Positions 35,726-46,741 of a stretch of 64,000 nt of DNA are shown piece after piece. The translations under genes and the position numbers were made by a program. The notes under the pieces were generated by a model. It was not told the DNA's origin. It saw nothing but the letters and a program-made list of their open reading frames with translations, and searched no databases. Origin of the DNA: Neoarius graeffei (lineage: Eukaryota > Chordata > Actinopteri > Siluriformes > Ariidae). Numbering within the stretch: position 1 is the stretch's first letter; every line of letters starts with the position of its first letter. The stretch covers positions 41,235,732 to 41,299,731 of the forward strand of contig NC_083587.1 of NCBI RefSeq assembly GCF_027579695.1, read 5' to 3'.

Positions 35726-35810
35726 GTATACACAGCCACAGGGAGAACTTCTGCATCATATTGACTACTTTTATATACCCATAATGCTTTGCACCTTGGG
35801 GGATAACCAG

Positions 35811-36122
35811 ATGTTATATTTGTTTACTAAGTCAGATAACCTCAGTCATTTCTTTGAATTCACATGGGGGGAAATGACTTTTCCTGATTTAAAGTTTTAT
35901 AGAATACCTAAAGAGGCTAAGTGCCAAAAAGCATGGTTAAATAGAATTCAGTGTAAAAAATTTGCACTGACAGACAATATGCAACTGTGTTCTGCACACT
36001 TCAGTGGTGGAGTAAAATCTGATGATCCAAGTCACAAAGCCTACAGTACAACCCCTCTGTCTTTGTGTTTTAGTCATAAAAAGTGTGAAAACCAAAAAAA
36101 CAAGGACAAGTCAAAGAACTGA
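35811..36122 (+). CDS. THAP-domain fragment of the DNA transposon
   Basis: The first Met inside the element but outside the inverted repeat is at 35811. The frame contains FYRIPKEAKCQKAWLNRI, then LCSAHFSGGVKSDDP, the C-terminal two thirds of a THAP zinc finger with its CxxH. The N-terminal CxxC part is not seen in frame, so the domain is incomplete or an upstream exon is missing. The K-rich end stops at 36122. THAP domains bind DNA in several transposases. It is probably a truncated protein. Confidence 0.6.
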   Translation: MLYLFTKSDNLSHFFEFTWGEMTFPDLKFYRIPKEAKCQKAWLNRIQCKKFALTDNMQLCSAHFSGGVKSDDPSHKAYSTTPLSLCFSHKKCENQKNKDKSKN

Positions 36123-36450
36123 AAAGGACAACTTTATTAAAAGATCAACCCCCAAAACAAAGCAGAAATGATGCAGTGTAAGTAAGCTTACATGTACTTC
36201 CCCCTTTTAGTGTTTTTGTAGGTAGATCGAGTGTAGTCTTTGATCCTGTAGTCCTAACAGCTGCTTCTAACAGCCCAAAGATTGTCATAATCTGGTAGCA
36301 TATGAGCTCAAGGAAAGTCAGTGAAGGAAATCAAAATCAACTTAAACTTAGACATTTGACAGTTGTGCTGTTTACAGTACTTACTTGAATGAGTGAATTC
36401 TGTGCTTGTGTTCCCATGCACAAAGTGTTTTGCATTTTCTTACAGCTTTG

Positions 36451-36783
36451 TCATAACCAGCACCCAGCAAAAATTATTACCCTGTAGATTATTCTATGAT
36501 CAGTGTCGATCTTTCGAAGCTTTTCTGCCAATCTTTTAACTTCTGCAGGTAAGTAATTGTTGGTTATACCTGTGTTGACAGATGAAGAAGGCTGCTGATG
36601 GTCAATTGAAGTAGAGATATTCAAAGCATTCAATATGATATTTACAAGCACTTTTTTACCGATTGATTTCTCGAAGTCCACAGACAAAGCTTTGCAGATT
36701 TCTTTAAGCTTTGATTTAGTTAGTTTTGACACTTCTTTTGGGAGATTTAAATTTGAAAGATTACTATCAGTGTGCGATGCCAT
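36451..36783 (-). CDS. SAP-like small protein of the DNA transposon
   Basis: A 110-residue frame starting MASHTDSNLSN, whose ATG lies about 20 bases inside the right inverted repeat, so that repeat could act as promoter. Residues about 15-50 (LPKEVSKLTKSKLKEICKAL and following, with GKKVLV) resemble a SAP DNA-binding helix pair. Residues 80-95 form a charged helix. No catalytic motif is seen. It may be the N-terminus of a longer transposon protein whose rest was deleted. Confidence 0.5.
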   Translation of the reverse strand: MASHTDSNLSNLNLPKEVSKLTKSKLKEICKALSVDFEKSIGKKVLVNIILNALNISTSIDHQQPSSSVNTGITNNYLPAEVKRLAEKLRKIDTDHRIIYRVIIFAGCWL

Positions 36784-37369
36784 GTTGTTTTAGTTTGTTT
36801 ATATTTTGGTTATCCCCCAAGGCGCAAAGCATTATGGGTAACGTGAAAGTAGTCAATAGTGATATCTTTCTTAGTAATATTTCTGAGATGAAAGAAGGCT
36901 AACCTAGTAATATTTTCCATATGAGCTTCAAATGAAAAACTGGAGTCAGTAATCACACCAAGATCTTTTACTGCTGCACATGATGAAACGGAACGGCCAT
37001 CTAGAGTTACTGTGTAATCAAACAGCTGAATGTAATCCTAGTACAAGTACTTCTGTCTTGTCAGAATTAAGCAGAAGGAAGCATACAGTTTGTAATGTCC
37101 TTTATACATTTCTGAATTTTATTAAGCTGGTGTCTCTCATCTGGCTTTGCTGAAATATACAACTGTGTCATCAGCATAACAGTGGAAGCTAAAATCATAA
37201 TTACAAATAATTTTACCCAGAGATAACATTTAAAAAAAGCAGTGGGCCAAGAACAGAACCTTACAGAACACCAAACTTTACCTTAGTATGAGTAGAGAAG
37301 TCACCATTTACATCTACAAACTGATAAGGATCAGTCAACAAGAAGACAGTCATCTATATCCCCCACCCT

Positions 37370-37860
37370 ATATACCAAGTTTCAAGATATTATTTGTCAC
37401 ATTTTTCAAGTTCTGCTGCAGGAAACCAACCCTACCTCTTTACACTGACTTCAACAGCCCATAGCATAAGCCCACCAGACCTTTGGTCCAGAGGAGCTAA
37501 AAATTAAAATTTTTCACATTTCTTCACATCAAAAGGTGCATATACATTACTTAATCAACACATACCAACTTTCAAGACCATACCACTCATAGTTTTCAAA
37601 TTCTGCTCTGGAAACAAAACCTACCCCCAGGACTAACCTGAGAGACTAAGTCTGAAATTGTTTCCATGGAAGCATGAAAATTTTTAATTTCTCAAATTTC
37701 TTAGTATGAAAAAAGGCACATCTACATCACCTTGTTAACATGTTTACCAAGTTTCAAATCCGTATCATGAATAGTTTTGGATATATGCTCTGGAAACGAA
37801 CATTGCTCTTAGAAACTAAGTCAAAATCTATTTATGTAAAAATGGAGCAGGGGCTTATTC
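37370..37860. repeat. Degenerate tandem repeat, unit roughly 170-190 bp
   Basis: Phrases such as ACCAAGTTTCAA, TGCTCTGGAAAC and CAAATTTCTTAG recur in the same order two to three times with much divergence. I recognise it as a fish satellite-like repeat; no gene is present. Confidence 0.55.
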
Positions 37861-38600
37861 CTTGGATAGCACCTTCTTAGTTCATGGTGATCTGAACTGT
37901 AAGCAGTGATCCATCAGCTTCCAGTTCATGGCAGGGCTGTGCCATGGTGGTTCTCAGGTTGTTCCTGACCATCCAAACTAATTTCCTTTCAGCTGAGGGT
38001 GACCGTTTGGGTTTTCTTGAAGCAAAGTGGCTTGGCAAAGTGACTACACCTCACAATAACTTGGATAAAATTGTTTGAACTGATCTTGGAATTTGCAGTT
38101 GTTTCGAAATGGCTCCAAGAGACATTCTGGAGTTGTGCATATCTGCAATCCTCTTTCTCAGATCTGCACTGAGCTCCTTGAACTTTCCCAATTTACTGTG
38201 AGTTGGTCAATCCAATGAGTGCTGTAAACAAACCCTTTTTATGAAAGCACAGAGAAGCTACCAGCTGTAGTCAATCATGATCACTAACAGGAAGTTAAGA
38301 GACCTCGGCCTTGGCAAGATAAGAGACATTTTGGAAGTTTCAGCACCTCTGAATTAATAATCTAAGTGAGTGTATGTAAATTTTTGACCCTGTATGTATA
38401 ATTCTGACCCTGTGTTGATTTCAGAAAACCCAAAGAAAATTAAAACTTGTGCACCAAATTCTAGTGGTTTTTTTTATAAATTAAAGATGTATGCTGTACA
38501 ATCATTCTGCCACAGAAAAAGAACAGTTCAAAGAAAAAATTACTGAAAGCCCAGTTATTGCCATGACATTCATATCCAAGATGACCTTCATGTCACTGTA
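37860..38600 (-). mobile_element. Decayed Tc1-like element
   Basis: The minus strand near 38210-38080 reads the N-terminal helix-turn-helix of a Tc1-like transposase: LGKF.ELS.DLRKRIADMHNS, broken by frame changes. Ends of the TATGTAAACTTCTGACC type lie near 38598-38615, as in teleost Tc1 families. No catalytic part remains. Confidence 0.6.
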
Positions 38601-38616
38601 TGTAAACTTCTGACCA

Positions 38617-38710
<94 letters not shown>

Positions 38711-38903
38711 GAAATTTGGTGCACCAATTTTAATTTATTTTGGGTTTTATTAAATACAGGGCCAAAATTGTACATATGCGGTCAAAAATTTAAATATGCC
38801 CACTTAGATTATGAATTCAGTGGTGCTGAAAGTTCTAAAATGTCTTTTAACATGCTAAGGTTGAGGCTTCTTAACTTCCTATTAGTGATCATGACTGACT
38901 ACC
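38271..38903. repeat. Inverted arms of about 190 bp around a (TG)n tract
   Basis: 38271-38460 and 38711-38903 are reverse complements at roughly 85 percent. The space between holds Tc1-like end sequence and (TG)n at 38621-38707. They are probably the two long inverted repeats of the Tc1-like family, brought together by deletion. Confidence 0.75.
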
Positions 38904-38907
38904 CTGG

Positions 38908-39265
38908 GGCAGCATGGTGGTGTAGTGGTTAGCACTGTTGCCTCACAGCAAGAAGGTCCTGGGTTCAAGCCCACTGGCTGATGAAGGCCTTTTTGTGTGG
39001 AGTTTGCATGTTCTCCCCATGTCTACGTGTTTCATCCGGGGGCTCCAGTTTCCCCCCAAAGTCAAAAGACATGCAGGTTAGGCTAATTGGTGGCTGTGAA
39101 TGTGAGTGTGAATGGTTGTTTGTCTCTACGTATGTGTTAGCCCTGCGATGACCTGGCGACTTGTCCAGGCATGTACCCTGCCTCTCTCCATAGTCAGCTG
39201 GGATAGGCTCCAGCTTGCCTGCAACCCTGTACAGGATAAATGGCTACAGATGATGGCTGGATGGA
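38908..39265 (+). repeat. tRNA-derived SINE, copy 4
   Basis: Starts GGGGCAGCATGGTGGTGTAG, keeps A- and B-box-like sequences, and ends GATGGCTGGATGGAT. Confidence 0.88.
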
Positions 39266-40577
39266 TTGTCTACTCTGCAGTCTCGGGGTGATACATGGCC
39301 ATGTGCTGTTTGGGGTGAGATGCACCCTTACTGGCTGAGCAGCCTCTCAGTTGATAATGTCTTTTCTGCCATTACTTCAGTGGCTATAATTTCACTTTGC
39401 ACAGTTTGCACCGAATAAATGTGACATTGTTTATGCCATGAACTGCCAAGAGTCATGTTTTCATTCTTTCTCATCATGCAAAAACACAAAAAAGATGGTT
39501 GTAATGCTGTGACCAAATACAAGCACAAATATCTCTTTCCTTAGCTCCTTTCTTAGCCATGCACAATAAGTTGGATTTGATCATTGTCACTTCTAGCTGC
39601 TTCTGCCAATAATAATGAGCCCTCCACAACACACAACTTGCAGTGGTGTTCCAAGCCTTTCACTGAGACACTTAGAGTCATTAGCAGACAAAAAAAAAAA
39701 CTGCAGGGAAAATTAGGTTCTCTTCACATTCAGCCAGTTGTCAATAAAATATTTGTGCAGAGAATAACATCTGTGGTTCCCCAAGGTCTGTAAACAGAAA
39801 GCATATGATGTGGACCACCAACGAGACAGGAAAGGAAGGCATCTCTATTGCATATGAAATTAGAAAGCTCATTCGAGCATACTGATGTTCTGTAGCCTAC
39901 AGGTTTGAAGGGGATCACGAAATCAGCCAGTGTTTGTTTGAATTTGAAAAAAGCTAACTTTGTCAGATAATAATTATGATTTTTTAAGCCTTTCCTCATC
40001 TTCAGATATTTTTTAATCATTTTAACCAGTGATTGAAGACTTTTATACACTGCAGAATTCAGTCATGCCGTGGTAGTTTCTGTTTCTTACACTATTTTTT
40101 TTTGACCCATTTGCCTTTGCCAGGGGGAAAAAAGTGGAGCAGAGGGAACACAGGTGTTTCACTTTTGACCACATGGAAATAAACATATGCACACACACAC
40201 ACACACACACACACACTTCTGCACAATGTTGGCCAGTTGTTTGGGTTTCCTATGACTACTTTATGCTTGCTTTGCGGTTTTTGTTTTATTTATTGATATA
40301 TATATATATAAAATCACACTGCTTTCAGTCTTGTATTAACGCGCTGGTTTTGCCTTTTGTGTTAGTAGTAAATAGCGCAAACACAAGACTGAAAGCATAT
40401 GTATATCTCATTCGTTTTATTCAGCCGCATTTCTGAACTATATGATAGCCTATCGTCTCCTATGAGAAGGTTCAGAACAGTAATGTAATCAAATCCGGGC
40501 AGCCTTTAACCCCGTCCGTTCTTATCGGTTTTCCTGACACGCATACCCCTCTTTAGTCGGAGAACCAACCAGAGAGC
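39266..40577. other. Upstream intergenic sequence, no gene seen
   Basis: Contains a (CA)n at about 40190-40215 and a short (AT)n at about 40297-40311. The sequence becomes CpG-rich after 40500. Confidence 0.4.
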
Positions 40578-40653
40578 ATGAGCAGCGTCACCCCACATTA
40601 TCAGCCCACCGCTCTGCAGCCATTCACGCGTCCGCCGCAAGGGACCAATACCA
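40578..40653 (+). CDS. Candidate first coding exon of an unidentified gene
   Basis: A CpG-rich stretch (about 40500-40730) holds an ATG at 40578 and an open frame starting MSSVTPHYQP. It runs 25 codons plus one base to a strong donor, CCA|GTAAGTG. No repeat similarity is seen. The exon ends in phase 1. It may belong to a separate gene, or be an alternative first exon: exon 3 of the elongase also begins in phase 1. I do not recognise the protein. Confidence 0.35.
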
Positions 40654-40987
40654 GTAAGTGAAACCTTGCTTGTGCGCATGCACGTGCTGGAGGCCCGCTT
40701 CAGGCAGAACCGGGCACACGCTTTGGTGCTGGTATCTAGTAGTTAACAGAGAAATTAATAGCCTATTTTGATGGAATGTTCTTTAAGTTACTGTAAAATA
40801 ATAAAGTATTGGTTTCCACTGCTGCCTAATAAATACATCGCGTTGTGCTTTTTGTTCTTAATTGTTCTTAAAATAACAAATTATTATAAATATTAAACCT
40901 AAGTCTATGATTAAAAATGGCCTACAAATCTAGCCTAGCTCAGGTTTGTAATCTGTATGACCAGTATGATACACTTTAACATTCGAG

Positions 40988-40988
<1 letters not shown>

Positions 40989-41047
<59 letters not shown>
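40989..41047. repeat. (AT)n microsatellite
   Basis: About 29 dinucleotides. Confidence 0.95.
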
Positions 41048-41050
<3 letters not shown>

Positions 41051-41479
41051 CCCTTAGAATAAACGATTCTTCAAGGGTTCTTTAAGGGTTTGTTGCACGA
41101 TTAAGGGATACCGTCCAAAATGTTTCTACTTGTAACCCTTTTCTTGGAAATAAAACGTACTCTGTTCCCCAGAGGGACAACAGATGAATTCTTAATGAGT
41201 CCTAATTTTCTACGAGTGCATTTAAATTCTAAATCCACATGATATGCAGTAGCGCATCTTTTGTGATTTCTACAGAAACGATAATTGCACTCCTTTGTAG
41301 TGTAGTCACAAGATATTTTCATGTTAGCAAATCTATCTATTGTTACTCGGAATGTTGTAGGTTATGATACAAAAGAACCAGTTTTGTACACCAAAATAAA
41401 ACTGAATTATAGAAACCGACGAAGCATCTGGTTCAAATTCCAATATTTCCTCCAAAACGCTTGCAGGACGTAAAATTTC

Positions 41480-41638
41480 CCAGTACCCACTAACGCGCGG
41501 ACTTTTGTCTCAGTCGCCCCGCCCACCGCACCTCATACCCCTCAACGCTGCAAGCGCACGTCACAACCCAGGAGGAGAGAGTACAGATACAGCAAGCGGC
41601 ATCATTTTGTCGGGGAAAAAAACGAAACAAGCCTAGTC
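41480..41638 (+). promoter_or_regulatory. Probable promoter and 5' UTR of the elongase gene
   Basis: CpG-rich, with a GC box (CCCCGCCC at about 41517-41524) and a CRE-like ACGTCAC at about 41558. It lies directly upstream of the first coding exon. No TATA box is seen. Confidence 0.55.
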
Positions 41639-41656
41639 ATGGAGTTCATTAGAAAG
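41639..41656 (+). CDS. Elongase coding exon 1
   Basis: ATG then MEFIRK, ending AAG|GTAAGA in phase 0. Such a tiny first coding exon matches my memory of vertebrate ELOVL2, where exon 1 encodes only the first few residues. It was chosen because exons 2 and 3 continue in phase and the promoter-like CpG-rich segment lies just upstream. The following intron is 7.4 kb and full of transposons. Confidence 0.65.
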
Positions 41657-42711
41657 GTAAGAAACAATGGCTTGAATGTGTGATATATGCGGTTTAAGGT
41701 CTGTGGTGTTTCGGCACCGCTGCTTCCGTTATCTATTCTGAATATCTTGAGCCAAGGGTGATGCTTTTTTCTTTAGAATGCATCATAATAGCGGACTGAT
41801 CGTACATATTCCAAATTAATTAATATTTCCGTGTGGTATTCAGGCACATCTCTGGGATTGTATAAAGATTCATATTTAATGATTAACTTAATGGGTTTCC
41901 TAACCTAATCACTTGGACAATTTTAAATATTTTAAATATGTAATTTTCTTAATTTGAAAGAACTGCTTTATGCAGACAGGAATATCAGCAAACATAAAAT
42001 GAATAATCTTGATACTGTCTCATTTACATGGCTAAATCTTTTTACTTTGTTAGGAGATCAAATCAGTTATGAAGAGTCATAGTTGTGAGTACAGATTCAG
42101 AAATTTCACTTAATCTACAAATTAGCGTTTGCTTTGTTTTGTTCTGCTTTGAAAAGGAATCATTAGAAGACACAACCTGAAGTAAAAAAAAAAAAAATCA
42201 CAGTAAAAGCTAGTGACAAAGGTGAATTTAGTTTCAGGTTAGACAATCGACGTCTTCCTCCTCGGGTTCAATGATTGCCCTCGCTCTAAAACGCATCCGT
42301 TTCACTTAGGGAACGTCAATAAATTACTGTATCAGTGACAAATAAAACATAATTTTCCATGTCATGTGACCCACTAACGCCAAAATAATGCAGAAATGTA
42401 ATATCCTCCTGACTACCAGGGGGGAAAAAGTTTTTAAATCTCTATTTTTTTTAACTTCCCCAATTGTTTGAAAGGGAATGAGGACATTGACAAGAGTTTT
42501 TATGAAAAAAAAGTTTCTATTTTTAAGATATAACATGTCCTATACAGTGGACATCGGAACGTCATACATGTGAAATAGTATGATAATCACAATCTGTAAA
42601 TGAAAAAACAATTCCACTTACAAATGAGTCACACTTCTATACATGATTGAGACATCGAACATCAGGGTTTTTTTTGTTTATATTGTGATCTTTGATGGAT
42701 TTCTGATTGAT

Positions 42712-44282
42712 TCATGGGGTATGATATTTCAAAAAGCAATTCCCCTTCTTTGAGACACAAAGGAATACCTTGCACTTGGTGCACATCACATAGGTTTTAC
42801 TTTTGCAACCAGATCTGCGACACCTTGATGCATGTGTTTCATCTACCATCTCCAGGAGATGGATGGCACCATAGTATCTCAGAGCTGCATTTGGCTGTGG
42901 TTTCCACTTTTGACGTGGGGGACTGTAGTCATCCTCACTGTCACTTGCAACTCCTGCTTGGGCCCGAGTAATCAACTGCTCACCAAGGAACATTTTGAAT
43001 TCAAGAAACTTCAGTGCTTTCTTTCCCAGAATCTGGCAATCAGTTTTGTACTGAAGCCATGCATTGGTGATTGCCAGATCAAAAAAGTGGAAAATTGCAC
43101 GCACTGTCCATTTCCGACTGCAAGTGGCCATCCTGTAGAAGCTTAGCATCCTGTCAGCCAAGTCCACGCCACCCATATTAGTGTTGTATTCAGCAAATGC
43201 CTGTGGCCTTGACACCTGGACAAACCTTTTGCCTTTCTTAGACCATCTCCTGCGTGTGTCCTCCAGCTCGATGCCATAGGCAGTTGATGCCATGGCCACT
43301 GGCTTGTTATCCATCCACTTTAAGACAGCGACTTCAGGAGGACTTCGTCTGACCACCATCTCTGATGCCCCTCTTCCTTTCTTTGTGAAGGGCCTGTCCG
43401 CTATGATGTTGCAATCATTTGGAACTCTGTTCTTCATGAGAGTTCCAGTACCGGTCAACCCTTTTGCATGCAAGATTTCCAGGAGGTTCACGCTTGTAAA
43501 GAACCTGTCAAAGAAGAGGTGCGTTCCTTGGGGAACAGATTCTGCCAAGTGAAGGACAGCTTGTTCTCCAATGCCCTGTTCTTCTGTGACTCTAAAGGTG
43601 GTTTTGCCTTGGTAGACCACAAAGTCTAGGATCAGACCATTTGGTGTTTCCAAGACAAGCACCTTGAATCCAGTCGGGTATGGTTTGCCTGGTACATACT
43701 GGCGAACTGGGCAGCGACCCGTAAATGGAACCATTCACACTCACACCTACGGTCAATTTAGAGTCACCAGTTAACCTAACCTGCATGTCTTTGGACTGTG
43801 GGGGAAACCGGAGCACCTGGAGGAAACCCACGCGGACACGGGGAGAACATGCAAACTCCACACAGAAAGGCCCTCGCCAGCCACGGGGCTCGAACCCGGA
43901 CCTTCTTGCTGTGAGGCGACAGCGCTAACCACTACACCACCGTGCCACCTAAGTGAAAAATGTTTTCTGTAAATTGTAATGTATTTGTATGAAAATATAA
44001 AGTCAATGTGTACATTGTAGTCTTGCTCCATAGTGGACAACGGCTGGACGAAGATGAGAAGCATCCGGCATCTTCTTGCTCCTCTGCCTGTACTTGCCCT
44101 GCTTCACCTTCATCCTCAGAGCTGTCTGAATCCTCTGCCTCTGCTTCACCTTCAAACACCCCACCTTGCTCTTCCTCATCAGACAACTCAAAATCTGAGT
44201 TTCCCTCAACAATTTGCAGTAAAATCTTCTCTGCCTCTGATAGTGACTCTCTGCCTTCTGATTTGCAAAAAATACAGAACAA
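42712..44282 (-). pseudogene. PiggyBac transposase (broken)
   Basis: 44282-about 43960 encodes the acidic N-terminal region (ELSDEEEQGG, SDSSEDEGEAG) typical of PiggyBac proteins. 43734-42712 encodes the C-terminal 340 residues: [13 protein letters not shown], then FFDRFFTS (second catalytic Asp), [10 protein letters not shown] (third catalytic Asp), and the cysteine-rich finger [18 protein letters not shown]. The middle, including the first catalytic Asp, is replaced by a SINE fragment, so the gene is dead. Confidence 0.9.
43731..43957 (-). repeat. 3'-truncated SINE inside the PiggyBac gene
   Basis: The minus strand reads the tRNA-like head and first half of the SINE, ending at the AATTGACCGTAGGTGTGA region. 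The SINE tail is absent. Loss of the 3' end is unusual for a SINE insertion and points to a later deletion. Confidence 0.88.
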
Positions 44283-44937
44283 AATAGAAAAAGCAACTAC
44301 AAATGTCCACTACGGAGGACATTTCTTAAAAGGGGAAAATATTGTGGTAAAACATGTTACATTAACTCATAAATTGATTTAATGTGTTCTTAAGAGGTTC
44401 ATGTAAAACATAACGCCAATATTTGAAGACAACATTTGTTAAGTTTAAAGTATTATGCATGCACTTTTCCTTTGACTGTAAAATGCCTTTGTGGTGAGGG
44501 AAGCCATTTTCTTTGCAGAGGAAAAGGAAGTTCCCAAAACCCCACCCCTACAAATGAGGTATCATTTAAAAGTTCTAAATGTCCTCTTTAAGGCACAGTA
44601 GGAATTAGCTCAGTACTATGTAAGGGGTGGGAGATCTTCAGGTTTACAAATGTCCTCCAGAGAGAACAAATTTGAACTGCTGGGAGTCAGGAGGATATTG
44701 ATCTCACAGAATGAGATACACCTCATGTTTTTGGATTTTGGTGCACTTTCTATTTTATATGATTTTTTAAAATAAAAACACCATATTCCCTTGTATTTTT
44801 TTCAATAGCTTCCAGGTCATGTGACCCACTAACTCCAAACTAATGCTGAACTGCAGAACTGATCTCACAGAATGAGACATGCCCCATGATTTTTTTAATT
44901 ATTATAATTACTTTTATTTTAATGCACGTTCTATTTT

Positions 44938-45610
44938 GATGAGAATCAGCACCTCCAAGTCCGAGGCCATGGTTCTCGACCGGAAAAGGGTGGCTTGCCC
45001 TCTCCAGGTTGGTGGAGAAGTCCTGCCTCAAGTGGAGGAGTTTAAGTATCTCGGGATCTTGTTCACGAGTGAGGGAAGGATGGAGCGTGAGATCCACAGG
45101 CGGATTGGTGCGGCCTCCACAGTGATGCGGTCGCTTTACTGGTCTGTTGTGGTGAAGAAGGAGCTGAGCCAAAAGGCGAAGCTCTCAATTTACCAGTCGA
45201 TCTACGTTCCGACTCTCACCTATGAGCTTTGTGTAATGACTGAAAGAACAAGATCGTGGATACAAGTGGCTGAAATGAGTTTCCTTCACAGGATGGCTGG
45301 GCGCTCCCTTAGAGATAGGGTGAGAAGCACAGTCACTCGGGAGGAGCTCGGAGTAGAGCCGCTGCTCCTCCACATCGAGAGGAATCAGCTGAGGTGGCTC
45401 GGGCATCTTTGTCGGATGCCTCCTGGATGCCTCCCTGGGGAGGTTTTCCAGGCATGTCCCCCCGGGAGGAGGCCCCGGGGAAGACCCAGGACACGCTGGA
45501 GGGACTATGTCTCTCGGCTGGCCTGGGAACGCCTCGGTGTTCTTCCCGAGGAGCTGGCCGAGGTGTCTGGGGAAAGGGAAGTTTGGGCTTCTATGCTTAG
45601 ACTGCTGTAA
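44938..45610 (+). pseudogene. Non-LTR retrotransposon RT C-terminal region
   Basis: A 220-residue open stretch: STSKSEAMVL, EFKYLGILFTSEGRM, SIYQSIYVPTLTYE, RNQLRWLGHLCRMP, RRPRGRPRTRWRDYVSRLAW, then SGEREVWASMLRLL. It is the thumb and tail of a fish LINE ORF2, after the YADD box, which is not present. The strong GC bias differs from the surrounding AT-rich array. It was 5'-truncated on insertion. Confidence 0.85.
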
Positions 45611-46330
45611 TTGATGCTGTAATTGATGCAGTATGTGGTTTGGCATTGTTATGTTGGAAAATGCAAGATCTTCCCTGAAAGAGACATTGTCTGGATGGGA
45701 GCATATGTTGCTCTAGAACCTGGATATACCTTTCAGCATTGATGGTGTCTTTCCAGATGTGTAAGCTGCCCATGCTACACGCACTAATGCAACCCCATAC
45801 CATCAGAGATGCAGACTTCTGAACTGAGCGCTGATAACAACTCGGGTCGTCCTTCTCCTCTTTAGTCCGAATGACACGGCGTCCCTGATTTCCATAAAGA
45901 ACTTCACATTTTGATTCGTCTGACCACAGAACAGTTTTCCACTTTGCCACAGCCCATTTTAAATGAGCCTTGGCCCAGAGAAGATGTCTGCGCTTCTGGA
46001 TCATGTTTAGATACGGCTTCTTCTTTGAACTATAGAGTTTTAGCTGGCAACGGCGGATGGCACGGTGAATTGTGTTCACAGATAATGTTCTCTGGAAATA
46101 TTCCTGAGCCGATTTTGTGATTTCCAATACAGAAGCATGCCTGTATTTGATGCAGTGCCGTCTAAGGGCCCGAAGATCACGGGCACCTAGTATGGTTTTC
46201 CGGCCTTGACCCTTACGCACAGAGATTCTTCCAGATTCTCTGAATCTTTTGATGATATTATGCACTGTAGATGATGATATGTTCAAACTCTTTGCAATTT
46301 TACACTGTCAAACTCCTTTCTGATATTGTT
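45611..46330 (-). pseudogene. Tc1-like transposase (3'-truncated)
   Basis: The 229-residue frame starts MNISSSTVHNIIKRF, with helix-turn-helix, GRKTILGARDLRAL, WSDESKCEV and FQHNNAKPHTA, where the second catalytic Asp of QQDN has become His-Asn. The C-terminal DPNPIE part is missing because the LINE fragment abuts at 45610. Confidence 0.88.
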
Positions 46331-46741
46331 CCACTATTTGTCAGCGCAGAATTAGGGGGATTGGTGATCCTCTTCCCATCTTTGCTTCTGAGAGCCGCTG
46401 CCACTTCAAGATGCTCTTTTTATACCCAGTCATGTTAATGACCTATTGCCAATTGACCTAATGAGTTGCAATTTGGTCCTCCAGCTGTTCCTTTTTTGTA
46501 CCTTTAACTTTTCCAGTCTCTTATTGCCCCTGTCCCAACTTTTTTGAGATGTGTTGCTGTCATGAAATTTCAAATGAGCCAATATTTGGCATGAAATTTC
46601 AAAATGTCTCACTTTCGACATTTGATATGTTGTCTATGTTCTATTGTGAATACAATATCAGTTTTTGAGATTTGTAAATTATTGCATTCCATTTTTATTT
46701 ACAATTTGTACTTTGTCCCAACTTTTTTGGAATTGGGGTTG
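45611..46741 (-). mobile_element. Tc1-like transposon with CAACCCCAATTCC ends, truncated
   Basis: The right end is the reverse complement of CAACCCCAATTCCAAAAAAG, followed by TA at 46742-46743, a known teleost Tc1-like end. The left part is lost at the LINE junction. Confidence 0.85.

Larger units (their letters stand above)
35762..36855. mobile_element. THAP-bearing DNA transposon, ISL2EU-like
   Basis: 1094 bp with inverted ends of about 52 bp (35762-35813 and 36804-36855) that start TGACTACTTT and share ACCCATAATGCTTTGC and CCTTGGGGGATAACC. AT is duplicated at 35760-35761 and 36856-36857. Two frames of opposite strand lie inside. A 2-bp AT duplication and a THAP protein fit the ISL2EU group as I remember it. 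Kolobok (TTAA) and P elements (8 bp) fit less well. No full transposase is present. Confidence 0.75.
31812..37350 (-). pseudogene. L2 LINE copy (RT C-terminus and 3' UTR) with nested insertions
   Basis: On the minus strand: 37350-36858 is the RT/thumb part (SRLDYCNAL-type region further on), 35510-34810 continues through the 'HITPIL..LHWLPI' region to the ORF end (34942-34718 keeps RPRLKSYLFSLG), and 32247-31812 is the 3' UTR ending in the ...GCTATGCAAATAAA tail. Insertions: 32251-34809, about 35545-35725 (SINE piece), 35762-36855. An internal inverted duplication lies at 35106-35421. Rejoining the flanks across both DNA elements restores the expected L2 order. Confidence 0.85.
42401..44700 (-). 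mobile_element. PiggyBac-type transposon remnant
   Basis: Short inverted ends AATATCCTCCTGACT (left) and AGTCAGGAGGATATT (right) bracket a minus-strand PiggyBac transposase gene. A clean TTAA duplication is not visible. A SINE piece and a deletion disrupt the middle. Confidence 0.75.

Noticed and set aside
44008..44382. Serine-rich 124-residue open frame on the + strand
   Set aside because: It is the antisense of the acidic N-terminus of the PiggyBac transposase. Glu/Asp codons read backwards give Ser-rich text.
42401..44700. Clean PiggyBac TTAA target duplication
   Set aside because: The flanks read TGT/AATATCC and GGATATT/GATC. No TTAA is present at either end, so I did not claim exact ends.
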